Source: Acidimicrobiia bacterium (GTDB lineage: Bacteria > Actinomycetota > Acidimicrobiia > Spongiisociales > ZC4RG35). From it: a stretch of DNA of 6,176 nt. This document shows, one piece after another, positions 1 to 5,640 of this stretch. The stretch lies in NCBI GenBank assembly GCA_003230435.1, contig QIDW01000270.1, positions 1 to 6,176 of the forward strand, read 5' to 3'. The notes below the pieces were generated by a model, which did no database searches, was not told the DNA's origin, and was given only the letters and a program-made list of their open reading frames with translations. Both the position numbers and the translations under genes were made by a program. Each line of letters opens with the position of its first letter. Position 1 is the stretch's first letter.

Positions 1-260
1 ACGAACTCGGCCTCGCAGTTGAGGAGCTTGCAGATCTCCGTCCAGGCGTCGTAGTCCCATCCTTGGCCCTCGGTTTCTCCGAGCGGTATGTAGTTGAAGG
101 GGAGATAGGCGTTCTCGACGCCGACGGTCACCGTCCGGCCTTCGAGGTCGGTGAATCCCTCTGCGGCAGTTCCGCCGGTCCCACCGCTGTCACCGCCGCA
201 GGCTGCGAGGATCAGGGCGAAGGCGGCCAGAATCGCTATTAATCGTGTTTTGTTCTTCAT
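1..260 (-). CDS. Family-3 solute-binding lipoprotein of an amino-acid-type ABC transporter, partial (C-terminus outside window)
   Basis: The first 86 codons of an extracytoplasmic binding protein that would deliver a small polar solute, probably an amino acid, to an ABC importer. Reading on the minus strand from ATG at 260-258, residues 1-21 form a lipoprotein signal (KNKTR, then a hydrophobic run, then lipobox L-A-A-C with Cys21). A Gly/Ser/Thr-rich tether covers about 22-35. The mature domain then opens with VTVGVENAYLPFNY (about 44-57) and GWDYDAWTEIC (about 68-78), which is the start of the SBP_bac_3 fold: first beta strand, ligand-contacting aromatic, then the 'G-D-D/W' helix. The start is supported by AGGAGG at 278-273. 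It is transcribed divergently from aapJ, whose signal peptide is similar, so the two are probably distant paralogues. The missing C-terminus prevents naming the ligand, and no permease for it is visible. The family call is solid; the substrate is not. Confidence 0.85.
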   Translation of the reverse strand, partial: MKNKTRLIAILAAFALILAACGGDSGGTGGTAAEGFTDLEGRTVTVGVENAYLPFNYIPLGETEGQGWDYDAWTEICKLLNCEAEF

Positions 261-272
261 TGGTTTATTGGT

Positions 273-278
273 CCTCCT
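273..278 (-). promoter_or_regulatory. Strong ribosome binding site of the divergent binding-protein gene
   Basis: A perfect AGGAGG on the minus strand lies 12 bases before the ATG at 260. The spacing is somewhat long, but no other start codon fits it better, and the lipoprotein signal peptide begins exactly at that ATG. Confidence 0.7.
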
Positions 279-324
279 GTGAACCGAGCTGTAAGCGTAT
301 CAATGCTGGACCTGGGTTAGCGAG

Positions 325-350
325 TCGCGTTGCGCCTTTCGCGTCGCACC
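325..350. repeat. Imperfect 12-bp direct repeat, possible operator
   Basis: TCGCGTTGCGCC (325-336) and TCGCGTCGCACC (339-350) match at 10 of 12 positions. Their starts are 14 bases apart and only CTTT-type filler (337-338) separates the copies. The location between divergent transporter genes suits a transcription-factor site, but in GC-rich DNA such a match can arise by chance. Confidence 0.3.
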
Positions 351-418
351 CCTCCAAGAATCGGATTAGTGTCGCTCGCTGAGCGTGTGGATTCTGATCT
401 GCGCGCCTTTCGATATAC

Positions 419-424
419 GGAGGA
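419..424 (+). promoter_or_regulatory. Strong ribosome binding site of aapJ
   Basis: GGAGGA sits just before the ATG at 428, with about 4 bases between the GGAGG core and the start. It fixes the aapJ start. It also contrasts with the weak or absent sites in front of aapQ, aapM and aapP. Confidence 0.7.
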
Positions 425-427
425 AAT

Positions 428-1510
428 ATGAAAAGAACCAAGCTCTTTGCGGCGTTGACCGCTTTGATGCTGATCCTTGCTGCTTGTACTGCGGCGGAAG
501 ATGGCGGAGCCGCCACGACCGAGGCAGCTGCCGGTGGGGGAGACGGTGGCGGCGCAGCCGCCGGAGGCACTCTTGATGCTGTGCGGGCCGCTGACGTCGT
601 GGTTTGCGGTGTCAACGATGGCCTGCCCGGGTTCGGTGTTGTCGGTGCCGACGGAACCTATTCAGGTTTCGATGTGGACTTCTGTCGCGTCGTTGCAGCA
701 GGTGTTCTCGGTGACGCTGACAAGGTTGAGTACAAGCCGCTCACGGCTGATGTTCGTTTCACTTCGCTTCAGTCAGGTGACATCGACGTCTTGATCCGGA
801 ACACCACCTGGACCGCCACTCGTGACGGTCAAGAGGGTGCCAGTTTCCTGTTTACCGTCTTCTACGACGGTCAGGGAATGATGGTCCCGGCTTCGACTGG
901 ATTCACCACTCTGGAGGACCTGGCGGACGCAAACATTTGCGTGCTGTCCGGTACCACCACTGAGTTGAACCTCACTGCGGTCTTTGGTGCCCGTGGCATT
1001 CCGTTCAACCCGGTCGTGTTCGAGGACAACGCTCAGCTTCGCCCGGCCTATGAAGAGGGCCAGTGTGAAGGTTGGACTTCTGACTCTTCCCAGCTCGCGT
1101 CCTTCAAGGCCGCAATCGAGGGCGAGGGTGGCGATGAGCAGTTCATCATGGCTGAGATCATCTCCAAGGAGCCCCTGGGCCCTGTTGTCTCCGATGGTGA
1201 CACCGAGTGGGCACAGGCCGTGGAGTGGTCGGTCATGGCGACCGTCCAGGCCTGGGAGTTCGGCCTCGACTCGGGCAACATCGGTAGTTACAGCGGTGAC
1301 AACCCGAACATTCTGAACTTCCTTGGTACAGATAACTTCGATCCGGGTCTCGGACTTTCGTCCGATTTCGCGATTCAGGTTGTTACCCAGGTCGGCAACT
1401 ACAAGGAGATTTTCGACCGCCATATCCCGGCGATCGGTCTCTCGCTTGAAGGCAGTCCAAACAACATTTGGACTGACGGCGGCCTCATGTACGTACCGCC
1501 TTACCGCTAG
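428..1510 (+). CDS. aapJ: General L-amino-acid ABC transporter, substrate-binding lipoprotein AapJ
   Basis: This 360-residue binding protein captures amino acids outside the membrane for the AapQMP importer. The signal peptide (KRTK, then a hydrophobic stretch) ends in lipobox L-A-A-C with Cys20, so the protein is probably a lipid-anchored lipoprotein. Residues 21-48 are a Gly/Ala-rich tether. The family-3 fold begins at about 52. Stretches I recognise from the AapJ/BztA subgroup are CGVNDGLPGFG (60-70), GFDVDFCRVVAAGV (80-93), RNTTWT (124-129), YDGQGMMV (146-153), GTTTELNL (175-182), IISKEPLGPVV (244-254) and the C-terminal WTDGGLMYVPP (348-358). Length is slightly above the roughly 340 residues of proteobacterial homologues, explained by the tether. 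The start is supported by GGAGGA at 419-424. It leads the operon aapJ-aapQ-aapM-aapP, with 55 bases and a strong hairpin before aapQ. The AapJ assignment is firm; broad substrate range is taken from the family (Rhizobium Aap, Rhodobacter Bzt). Confidence 0.9.
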   Translation: MKRTKLFAALTALMLILAACTAAEDGGAATTEAAAGGGDGGGAAAGGTLDAVRAADVVVCGVNDGLPGFGVVGADGTYSGFDVDFCRVVAAGVLGDADKVEYKPLTADVRFTSLQSGDIDVLIRNTTWTATRDGQEGASFLFTVFYDGQGMMVPASTGFTTLEDLADANICVLSGTTTELNLTAVFGARGIPFNPVVFEDNAQLRPAYEEGQCEGWTSDSSQLASFKAAIEGEGGDEQFIMAEIISKEPLGPVVSDGDTEWAQAVEWSVMATVQAWEFGLDSGNIGSYSGDNPNILNFLGTDNFDPGLGLSSDFAIQVVTQVGNYKEIFDRHIPAIGLSLEGSPNNIWTDGGLMYVPPYR

Positions 1511-1525
1511 AGAAAAACGATTGGT

Positions 1526-1553
1526 GTGAGGGTGGCCGAAAGGCCACCCTCAC
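1526..1553 (+). promoter_or_regulatory. Intercistronic GAAA-tetraloop hairpin between aapJ and aapQ
   Basis: A perfect 12-base-pair stem joins GTGAGGGTGGCC (1526-1537) and GGCCACCCTCAC (1542-1553), capped by GAAA (1538-1541), a stable GNRA tetraloop. It begins 15 bases after the aapJ stop and ends 12 bases before the aapQ ATG. There is no U-tract downstream on the plus strand, so it is not a canonical intrinsic terminator. The likely role, known from other binding-protein-dependent operons, is to protect the 3' end of aapJ mRNA or cause partial termination, so that binding protein is made in excess over the membrane proteins. On the minus strand the stem is followed by a short T-run, but no gene there needs a terminator. 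Confidence 0.8.
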
Positions 1554-1565
1554 TACCTCTCGAGA

Positions 1566-2786
1566 ATGACGACGGAGACTCAAGAACCGCAGCGCAGGAA
1601 CCTGGCGCGTCCGCCCTTTTATCGTGATGTCCGAGTAATCCGTGTGGTGAGCCAACTTCTTGCGGTACTCGTTGTCTTCGCGATTGCCTTCTGGCTGGTC
1701 AACAACCTGATCAGCAACATGAATCGATTGGGGATCTCGACTTCGTTCGATTTCCTCTTCGGACCGACAAACACCGCGATTCCCTATCACGGGACGTTCG
1801 ATCCGAGGTCACCTGTATGGCAGATGGCGCTGGTCGGGATCAAGAACACTTTCTTGGCAGGTTTCTTCGGCGTCATCCTGGCCTCTGTGATGGGCCTGCT
1901 CGTCGGCATCTCTCGCCTCTCGGACAACTGGTTGGTGGCCCGCCTCGCCACTTTCTATGTCGAGCTTTTCAGGAACATTCCTCCGCTGGTCATCATCATC
2001 TTCTTCGGTTTCGCAGTGTTCACATTCGGGCCTTTCCCGATCTTCTCGGAGAGTTGGGAGCTCAAGGTTCCCGGTAGCGTCAACAACTTCCTGATCATCA
2101 ACAACGACCGGTGGGGCATCCCCGGTTTTACCGCGACCGGAGCACTTGTTGGCTTCTGGGCGATCCTCATATTTGGCGTGATCGTCGCGGCCTACGTGTG
2201 GTTACGGCGTACCAAGCACTTTGAACGGACTGGTCAGCCACATCACCGTGTCCTTTGGTTCACCGGTGTTGTTCTGGCCTCTTTGGTTCTTGCCTACTTC
2301 CTGACGGGCCAGCCGGTCGACATGTCCTGGCCAGTGATCTCGGAGAACCGGAGACGTGTCGATGGCGGTTTTATCGCCAACTGGGGGTGGATGTCGGTCA
2401 CGTTTGCCCTCGGCCTCTACACGGCAAGTCATTTGGGTGAGATCATCAGGGGCTCGATCCTTGCTGTGCACCAAGGTCAGTCTGAGGCGGGCAACGCTCT
2501 TGCGTTGTCAGCTTTCCAGAGATACCGATTCGTGATCCTGCCCCAGGCGATGCGTATCGCTCTGCCACCCACCATCAACCAGTACCTCAACCTGGTCAAG
2601 AACACATCCCTGGGCACTGCAGTGGGCTACGCCGAGATCACTGCCCTCACCAAGACGTCGGTCGGGAACGGCCGACCAGCCTTCCAGTCGTTCATCATCG
2701 TAATGGCGGTCTATCTGACGTTCTCGCTGTCGATCTCGTTGGTCCTCAACATCGTTAACCGCAGACTCGAGTTGGAATCTCGATGA
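1566..2786 (+). CDS. aapQ: General L-amino-acid ABC transporter permease AapQ
   Basis: This 406-residue inner-membrane permease should pair with AapM to form the channel. A cytoplasmic N-terminus (1-25) is followed by a first membrane segment (about 27-49) and the conserved NLISNMNRLGISTSFDFL region (47-64). The HisM/HisQ-type permease domain starts at GIKNTFLAG (91-99), with helices at about 92-115 and 138-156 and the signature ELFRNIPPLV (133-142). A long insertion (about 157-270) carries two further hydrophobic segments (about 191-212 and 229-247), as AapQ/BztB proteins have. The EAA loop that docks on the ATPase is EAGNALALSAF...ILPQAMR (307-330). Length fits the AapQ subgroup of about 400 residues. 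No good ribosome binding site precedes the ATG (only GAGA abutting it), but a stop at 1527-1529 excludes a longer frame. The end overlaps aapM by ATGA. Confidence 0.88.
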   Translation: MTTETQEPQRRNLARPPFYRDVRVIRVVSQLLAVLVVFAIAFWLVNNLISNMNRLGISTSFDFLFGPTNTAIPYHGTFDPRSPVWQMALVGIKNTFLAGFFGVILASVMGLLVGISRLSDNWLVARLATFYVELFRNIPPLVIIIFFGFAVFTFGPFPIFSESWELKVPGSVNNFLIINNDRWGIPGFTATGALVGFWAILIFGVIVAAYVWLRRTKHFERTGQPHHRVLWFTGVVLASLVLAYFLTGQPVDMSWPVISENRRRVDGGFIANWGWMSVTFALGLYTASHLGEIIRGSILAVHQGQSEAGNALALSAFQRYRFVILPQAMRIALPPTINQYLNLVKNTSLGTAVGYAEITALTKTSVGNGRPAFQSFIIVMAVYLTFSLSISLVLNIVNRRLELESR

Positions 2787-4183
2787 CGACCACAGCGCCT
2801 GCTCCTCCACGGGAGACCAGCCTGGACTGGGTGAAGAAAAACCTGTTTCGCAATTGGTGGTCCGGGTTGATATCAGTCATCTTGCTGCCTTTGAGCCTCT
2901 ATCTGGCTTACCGCGCTCTGCGATTCCTGTTCGTGACAGGTCAGTGGGATGCGGTCCGGGTCAACCTGACACTTTTCATGCAGGGAACATTCTCCCGTGA
3001 CGAGCAATGGCGTCTCATCAGTCAGATCATGATCTTCGCCCTGGCCTTTGGCATTGGACTCGGCACCAACTCAGCCGCATCCCACGATCGCGCCCAGGAT
3101 GCTGGTCTGGATGTTGAGCGTGGGACCATCGCCGGGACATTGGCACGCATGTGGTCTTTGGTTGCCTTCATTGGGCTGCTCCTGTTCTTTGCAACCACCG
3201 ACGATATGGGCAATCTCATCAATCCATTTCTCTTCGTTGGTGGGGGGCTGGTCATGGGTGCTGTTGGATACCAGGCACGTCGTCTGCCGAGGCGGTTCCG
3301 GAACGTGGGATGGCTGCTGACCATGACCTTCCTGGTCATTGGCTTTCAGATCGTCTCGGGGTTCGACGCCGGCGGATGGGTGCCGCTGGGAATCATCTTT
3401 GGGGTCTCGGCCTACTCGATAGCGCCGGTCGACCGGTTCGAGGCTTCCTGGCTGAGAGGCGCGCTCCGTTTCGCGGCCGCGCTGATTGTGGTTCTGGCCA
3501 TTCGGGCCGTATATGCCGCCGTAGACACACCCGGTATCGGATGGGACGACTGGTCCGGCCTTCACTTGACACTGATGGTCTCCGCTATCGCCATCGTGTT
3601 GGCATTCCCCCTCGGTTTGCTTCTGGCTCTGGCAAGACGCTCAACGCTGCCCGCGCTGCGGATCATGGCAACCGCCTACATCGAAGTGATCCGGGGTGTG
3701 CCTTTGATCACGTTGCTGTTCATGGGTCAGTTCATCCTCGGATTCGTGGTTCCCCAAGACGTCACCCTTTCAGCGATCACCAGGGCCATCGCTGTCATGA
3801 CCTTTTTCTCGGCGGCGTACATTGCCGAGATAGTGCGAGGCGGGCTCCAAGCGTTGCCCAAGGGCCAGACCGAGGCCGGTCAGGCATTGGGGTTGGCTCC
3901 ACCACCAATCATGCGGCGAATCGTTCTTCCCCAGGCCCTTACCGCGGTGATCCCGGCAATGGTCGGACAGTTCATCTCCCTCTTCAAGGACTCGTCGCTG
4001 CTGTCCATCATCGCCGTCCTCGAGTTTCTTGGTGTCCGCAAGATCATCCACGCCCAAGAAGCATTCCGTGGCGTAGGGATTGCAGAGACGCTGGTGTTCG
4101 TGGCGATTGGCTATTGGGCATTCGCCTTTGCCATGTCACGCGAGAGTCAGAGATTGGAACGTAGATTGCGAGTGAGCAGATGA
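2783..4183 (+). CDS. aapM: General L-amino-acid ABC transporter permease AapM, with enlarged N-terminal membrane region
   Basis: This 466-residue permease is the partner of AapQ. The conserved core lies in the C-terminal half: LHLTLMVSAIAIVLAFPLG (260-278), the signature YIEVIRGVPLITLL (299-312), AAYIAEIVRGGLQALPKGQ (344-362), the EAA loop EAGQALGL...RIVLPQAL (364-386) and FKDSSLLSII (401-410). In front are about 255 residues with some six or seven hydrophobic segments (about 27-50, 80-94, 121-137, 147-162, 176-193, 198-213, 227-246) and a polar stretch (95-118). Proteobacterial AapM proteins, as I recall, are near 385 residues, so this one is roughly 80 longer, all in the N-terminal part. 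The start is set by the ATGA overlap with aapQ. No clear ribosome binding site is present, so translation is probably coupled. The stop overlaps the aapP start in the same way. The family is certain; the function of the extra segment is unknown. Confidence 0.87.
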   Translation: MTTTAPAPPRETSLDWVKKNLFRNWWSGLISVILLPLSLYLAYRALRFLFVTGQWDAVRVNLTLFMQGTFSRDEQWRLISQIMIFALAFGIGLGTNSAASHDRAQDAGLDVERGTIAGTLARMWSLVAFIGLLLFFATTDDMGNLINPFLFVGGGLVMGAVGYQARRLPRRFRNVGWLLTMTFLVIGFQIVSGFDAGGWVPLGIIFGVSAYSIAPVDRFEASWLRGALRFAAALIVVLAIRAVYAAVDTPGIGWDDWSGLHLTLMVSAIAIVLAFPLGLLLALARRSTLPALRIMATAYIEVIRGVPLITLLFMGQFILGFVVPQDVTLSAITRAIAVMTFFSAAYIAEIVRGGLQALPKGQTEAGQALGLAPPPIMRRIVLPQALTAVIPAMVGQFISLFKDSSLLSIIAVLEFLGVRKIIHAQEAFRGVGIAETLVFVAIGYWAFAFAMSRESQRLERRLRVSR

Positions 4184-4962
4184 CGAACGAACAGAATCAA
4201 AACGTATATTCCGACGCCACCCAAGCCAAGGGTGAAGCCGTTATCGAGTTGGTCGATGTTGACAAGTTCTTTGGCGACTTTCAGGCCCTCGCCGACATCA
4301 ACATGAATGTCGGTTTGCAGGAGGTGATCGTGGTCATCGGTCCATCGGGGTCCGGAAAATCGACTCTGATCCGCTGTATCAACCGGTTGGAGAAACACGA
4401 TCGCGGTCGGATAACCGTGGACGGCATCGAGCTGTCCGATGACATCAAGAACATCCAGGAGATCCGTCGTGAGACAGGGATGGTGTTCCAATCGTTCAAC
4501 CTCTTCCCCCATCTCACGGTGATAGACAACATCACCCTTGCCCCGCGTCAGGTTCGTCATGAGGCCAAAAATGACGCCGAGGACAATGCAATGGCTCTTC
4601 TCGAGCGAGTCGGTATCCCCGAACAAGCCCGCAAGTTCCCGGGACAACTCTCTGGTGGTCAGCAGCAGCGTGTCGCCATCGCCCGCTCGCTGGCGATGAG
4701 GCCAAAGGTGATGCTCTTCGACGAGCCCACTTCGGCCCTCGACCCGGAGATGATCAAGGAAGTGCTCGACGTGATGGTCGAGCTAGCCGAAGGTGGTATG
4801 ACCATGATCGTTGTCACCCACGAGATGGGTTTCGCCCGCGCCGTTGCCGATCGTGTTGTCTTCATGGCTGACGGTTACATCGTCGAAGTGGGAACACCGG
4901 AGCACTTCTTCACCAATCCACAAGAAGATCGCACCAAGCTCTTCTTGAGTCAGATTCTCTAG
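4180..4962 (+). CDS. aapP: General L-amino-acid ABC transporter ATP-binding protein AapP
   Basis: This 260-residue cytoplasmic ATPase should drive import as a dimer bound to the EAA loops of AapQ and AapM. After a polar N-terminus (1-20) the sequence shows an A-loop aromatic in DKFFGDF (28-34), Walker A GPSGSGKST (54-62), Q-loop VFQSFNLFPH (102-111, Gln104), signature LSGGQQQR (157-164), Walker B VMLFDEP (177-183, catalytic Glu182), D-loop SALD (185-188) and H-loop His214 in VVTHEMG. All catalytic elements are intact. The C-terminus (GTPEHFFTNPQEDRTKLFLSQIL-type ending, 238-260) is characteristic of the HisP/GlnQ/AapP polar amino-acid group, and the length is normal. It is the last gene of the operon. 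The ATG overlaps the aapM stop (ATGA), and two hairpins follow 13 bases after its stop codon. AapP rather than GlnQ is inferred from the neighbours. Confidence 0.9.
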   Translation: MTNEQNQNVYSDATQAKGEAVIELVDVDKFFGDFQALADINMNVGLQEVIVVIGPSGSGKSTLIRCINRLEKHDRGRITVDGIELSDDIKNIQEIRRETGMVFQSFNLFPHLTVIDNITLAPRQVRHEAKNDAEDNAMALLERVGIPEQARKFPGQLSGGQQQRVAIARSLAMRPKVMLFDEPTSALDPEMIKEVLDVMVELAEGGMTMIVVTHEMGFARAVADRVVFMADGYIVEVGTPEHFFTNPQEDRTKLFLSQIL

Positions 4963-4975
4963 TTCAAACCCCCCT

Positions 4976-5017
4976 CGCTGGTCGGTCACCAGCGGTCCCC
5001 CCTTCAGAAGGGGGGAC
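4976..5017 (+). terminator. Tandem hairpins after aapP, probable operon terminator
   Basis: Two perfect inverted repeats stand side by side. The first is CGCTGGT (4976-4982) with ACCAGCG (4988-4994) and loop CGGTC. The second is an 11-base arm, GTCCCCCCTTC (4995-5005), against GAAGGGGGGAC (5007-5017), centred on A5006, so about 9 pairs can form around a small loop. No U-tract follows (AACACAACC), which is common for terminators in high-GC actinobacteria but leaves the termination strength unproven. A second run of six C residues at 4969-4974 could compete for the G-run at 5010-5015, giving an alternative fold. The position just after aapP and before an independent gene supports a terminator. 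Confidence 0.65.
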
Positions 5018-5064
5018 AACACAACCCCGCTTAGGTCAGTTCGCGATTTAGCCTGTCCATCCCC

Positions 5065-5640
5065 GTGCCCAGTTCTGCGTTCAAACTCCTTGTTATTCTC
5101 GTCGGTGGTGTCCTTCTTGGCGTCCTGGCGTTCACGGCGTGGAGCACTCCCGCGGCGCCGGGAGCAACCAATCAAGTGGTTGCGCTCGATCCCACCACCA
5201 CCACGACCCGGCCGACCACTACGACGACGACCGTCCCACCCACGACGACCTCGACGATTCCGCCCAGCACAACCACAACCGAGCCACCACGCGGGACACT
5301 CGTTATTCAAGGGACGGGCGACGTCGCCGTGGACCCCGACTACATCCCGGTGTTCAGATCGAAGGGGTATGACCACGCGTGGTCGGGACTCGACGGCCTC
5401 TTCCTTCAGGATGACCTCACGGTTATCAACCTGGAGTGTGTGCCGTCAGACCTTGGGAAGCCTCTGGTCAAGGAGTTCACTGCCCAACCGAAGCCCTGCC
5501 ATCGATCCGTTCCAATGGAATCGAAGTGGCCAACATGGGAAACAACCACTCCGGCGACTTCGGAAAGGAGGCTCTTGTCGACGGGCGCGCACAACTTCTT
5601 GCCGTCGACATCGCGCCTGTGGGCGCCGGCAAGGACCTAG
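5065..5640 (+). CDS. CapA-family protein, 5' part of a frameshifted gene (signal anchor, Thr-rich linker, start of catalytic-fold domain)
   Basis: Together with the frame at 5436-6161 this encodes a single CapA-family protein, a group named after poly-gamma-glutamate capsule synthesis and built on a calcineurin-like metallophosphatase fold. Residues 6-26 form one hydrophobic segment, either an uncleaved signal anchor or a signal peptide. Residues 43-75 are a Thr/Pro linker. The domain begins with GTLVIQGTGDVAVD (77-90, with the Gly-Asp metal-site motif), then GYDHAWSGLDGLFLQDDLTVINLEC (101-125, including the Asn-x-Glu motif) and KEF (136-138). After residue 138 or so this frame no longer resembles the family and runs out of frame to TAG at 5638-5640. 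The GTG start at 5065 has no visible ribosome binding site; an in-frame TAG at 5032-5034 leaves only CTG at 5053 as an alternative. It may be leaderless or mis-started. Confidence 0.72.
   Translation: MPSSAFKLLVILVGGVLLGVLAFTAWSTPAAPGATNQVVALDPTTTTTRPTTTTTTVPPTTTSTIPPSTTTTEPPRGTLVIQGTGDVAVDPDYIPVFRSKGYDHAWSGLDGLFLQDDLTVINLECVPSDLGKPLVKEFTAQPKPCHRSVPMESKWPTWETTTPATSERRLLSTGAHNFLPSTSRLWAPART
5191..5289 (+). repeat. Thr/Pro-rich low-complexity linker in the CapA-family protein
   Basis: Residues 43-75 consist almost wholly of Thr and Pro (runs of four to six Thr broken by RP, VPP, IPP and EPP), encoded by ACN codons of mixed third base. This is a flexible, possibly glycosylated spacer that would hold the catalytic domain away from the membrane. 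Such linkers directly after a signal anchor are frequent in Acidimicrobiia and related Actinobacteria and are one reason for the taxonomic guess. The DNA is repetitive only because of the protein composition; the unit is not exact. Confidence 0.85.

Larger units (their letters stand above)
261..427. promoter_or_regulatory. Divergent intergenic region with presumed back-to-back promoters
   Basis: These 167 bases separate two divergently transcribed binding-protein genes, so promoters for both directions should lie here. I could not find a convincing -35/-10 pair in either direction. Weak candidates are TTAGTG (366-371) with GATTCT (390-395) for aapJ, and TACGCT (minus strand, 299-294) for the other gene. 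Two structures could be regulator sites: an imperfect direct repeat at 325-336 and 339-350, and a small inverted repeat, CGCTC-GCT-GAGCG, at 373-385. A shared regulator acting on both genes is plausible from the layout alone. Confidence 0.5.

Noticed and set aside
261..427. Confident promoter calls in the divergent intergenic region
   Set aside because: No hexamer pair came close to a sigma-70-type consensus with 16-18 bp spacing in either direction, so only weak candidates are mentioned.
773..1423. Minus-strand open frame (216 codons) opposite aapJ
   Set aside because: It is antisense to a clearly conserved binding protein, with no motif, no signal sequence and no ribosome binding site seen. 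It is best explained by codon bias of aapJ.
1526..1553. Canonical intrinsic terminator after aapJ
   Set aside because: The stem is strong but followed by TACCTCTCGAGA rather than a U-tract, and the permease genes needed by AapJ follow at once. Full termination would cut off the operon.
3151..4164. Long plus-strand open frame (337 codons) inside aapM
   Set aside because: It lies wholly within the conserved permease gene in another frame. Its translation is rich in Arg, His, Gly and Trp with no recognisable motif, as expected for a shadow frame in GC-rich DNA.
5191..5289. Short-repeat array resembling a CRISPR or minisatellite
   Set aside because: The repetition is only ACN/CCN codons for Thr and Pro with no fixed repeat unit or spacers, and it is in frame within a secreted-protein linker.
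4783..5376. Minus-strand open frame across the end of aapP, the hairpins and the Thr-rich linker
   Set aside because: It reads through the complement of a conserved ATPase, two hairpins and the ACN repeats, giving Gly/Arg-rich low-complexity sequence without any family resemblance.
5465..5490. Programmed -1 ribosomal frameshifting as the explanation for the split CapA-family gene
   Set aside because: No X-XXY-YYZ slippery heptamer is present at or just before the point where homology changes frame, and I saw no obvious pseudoknot downstream. An indel is simpler.
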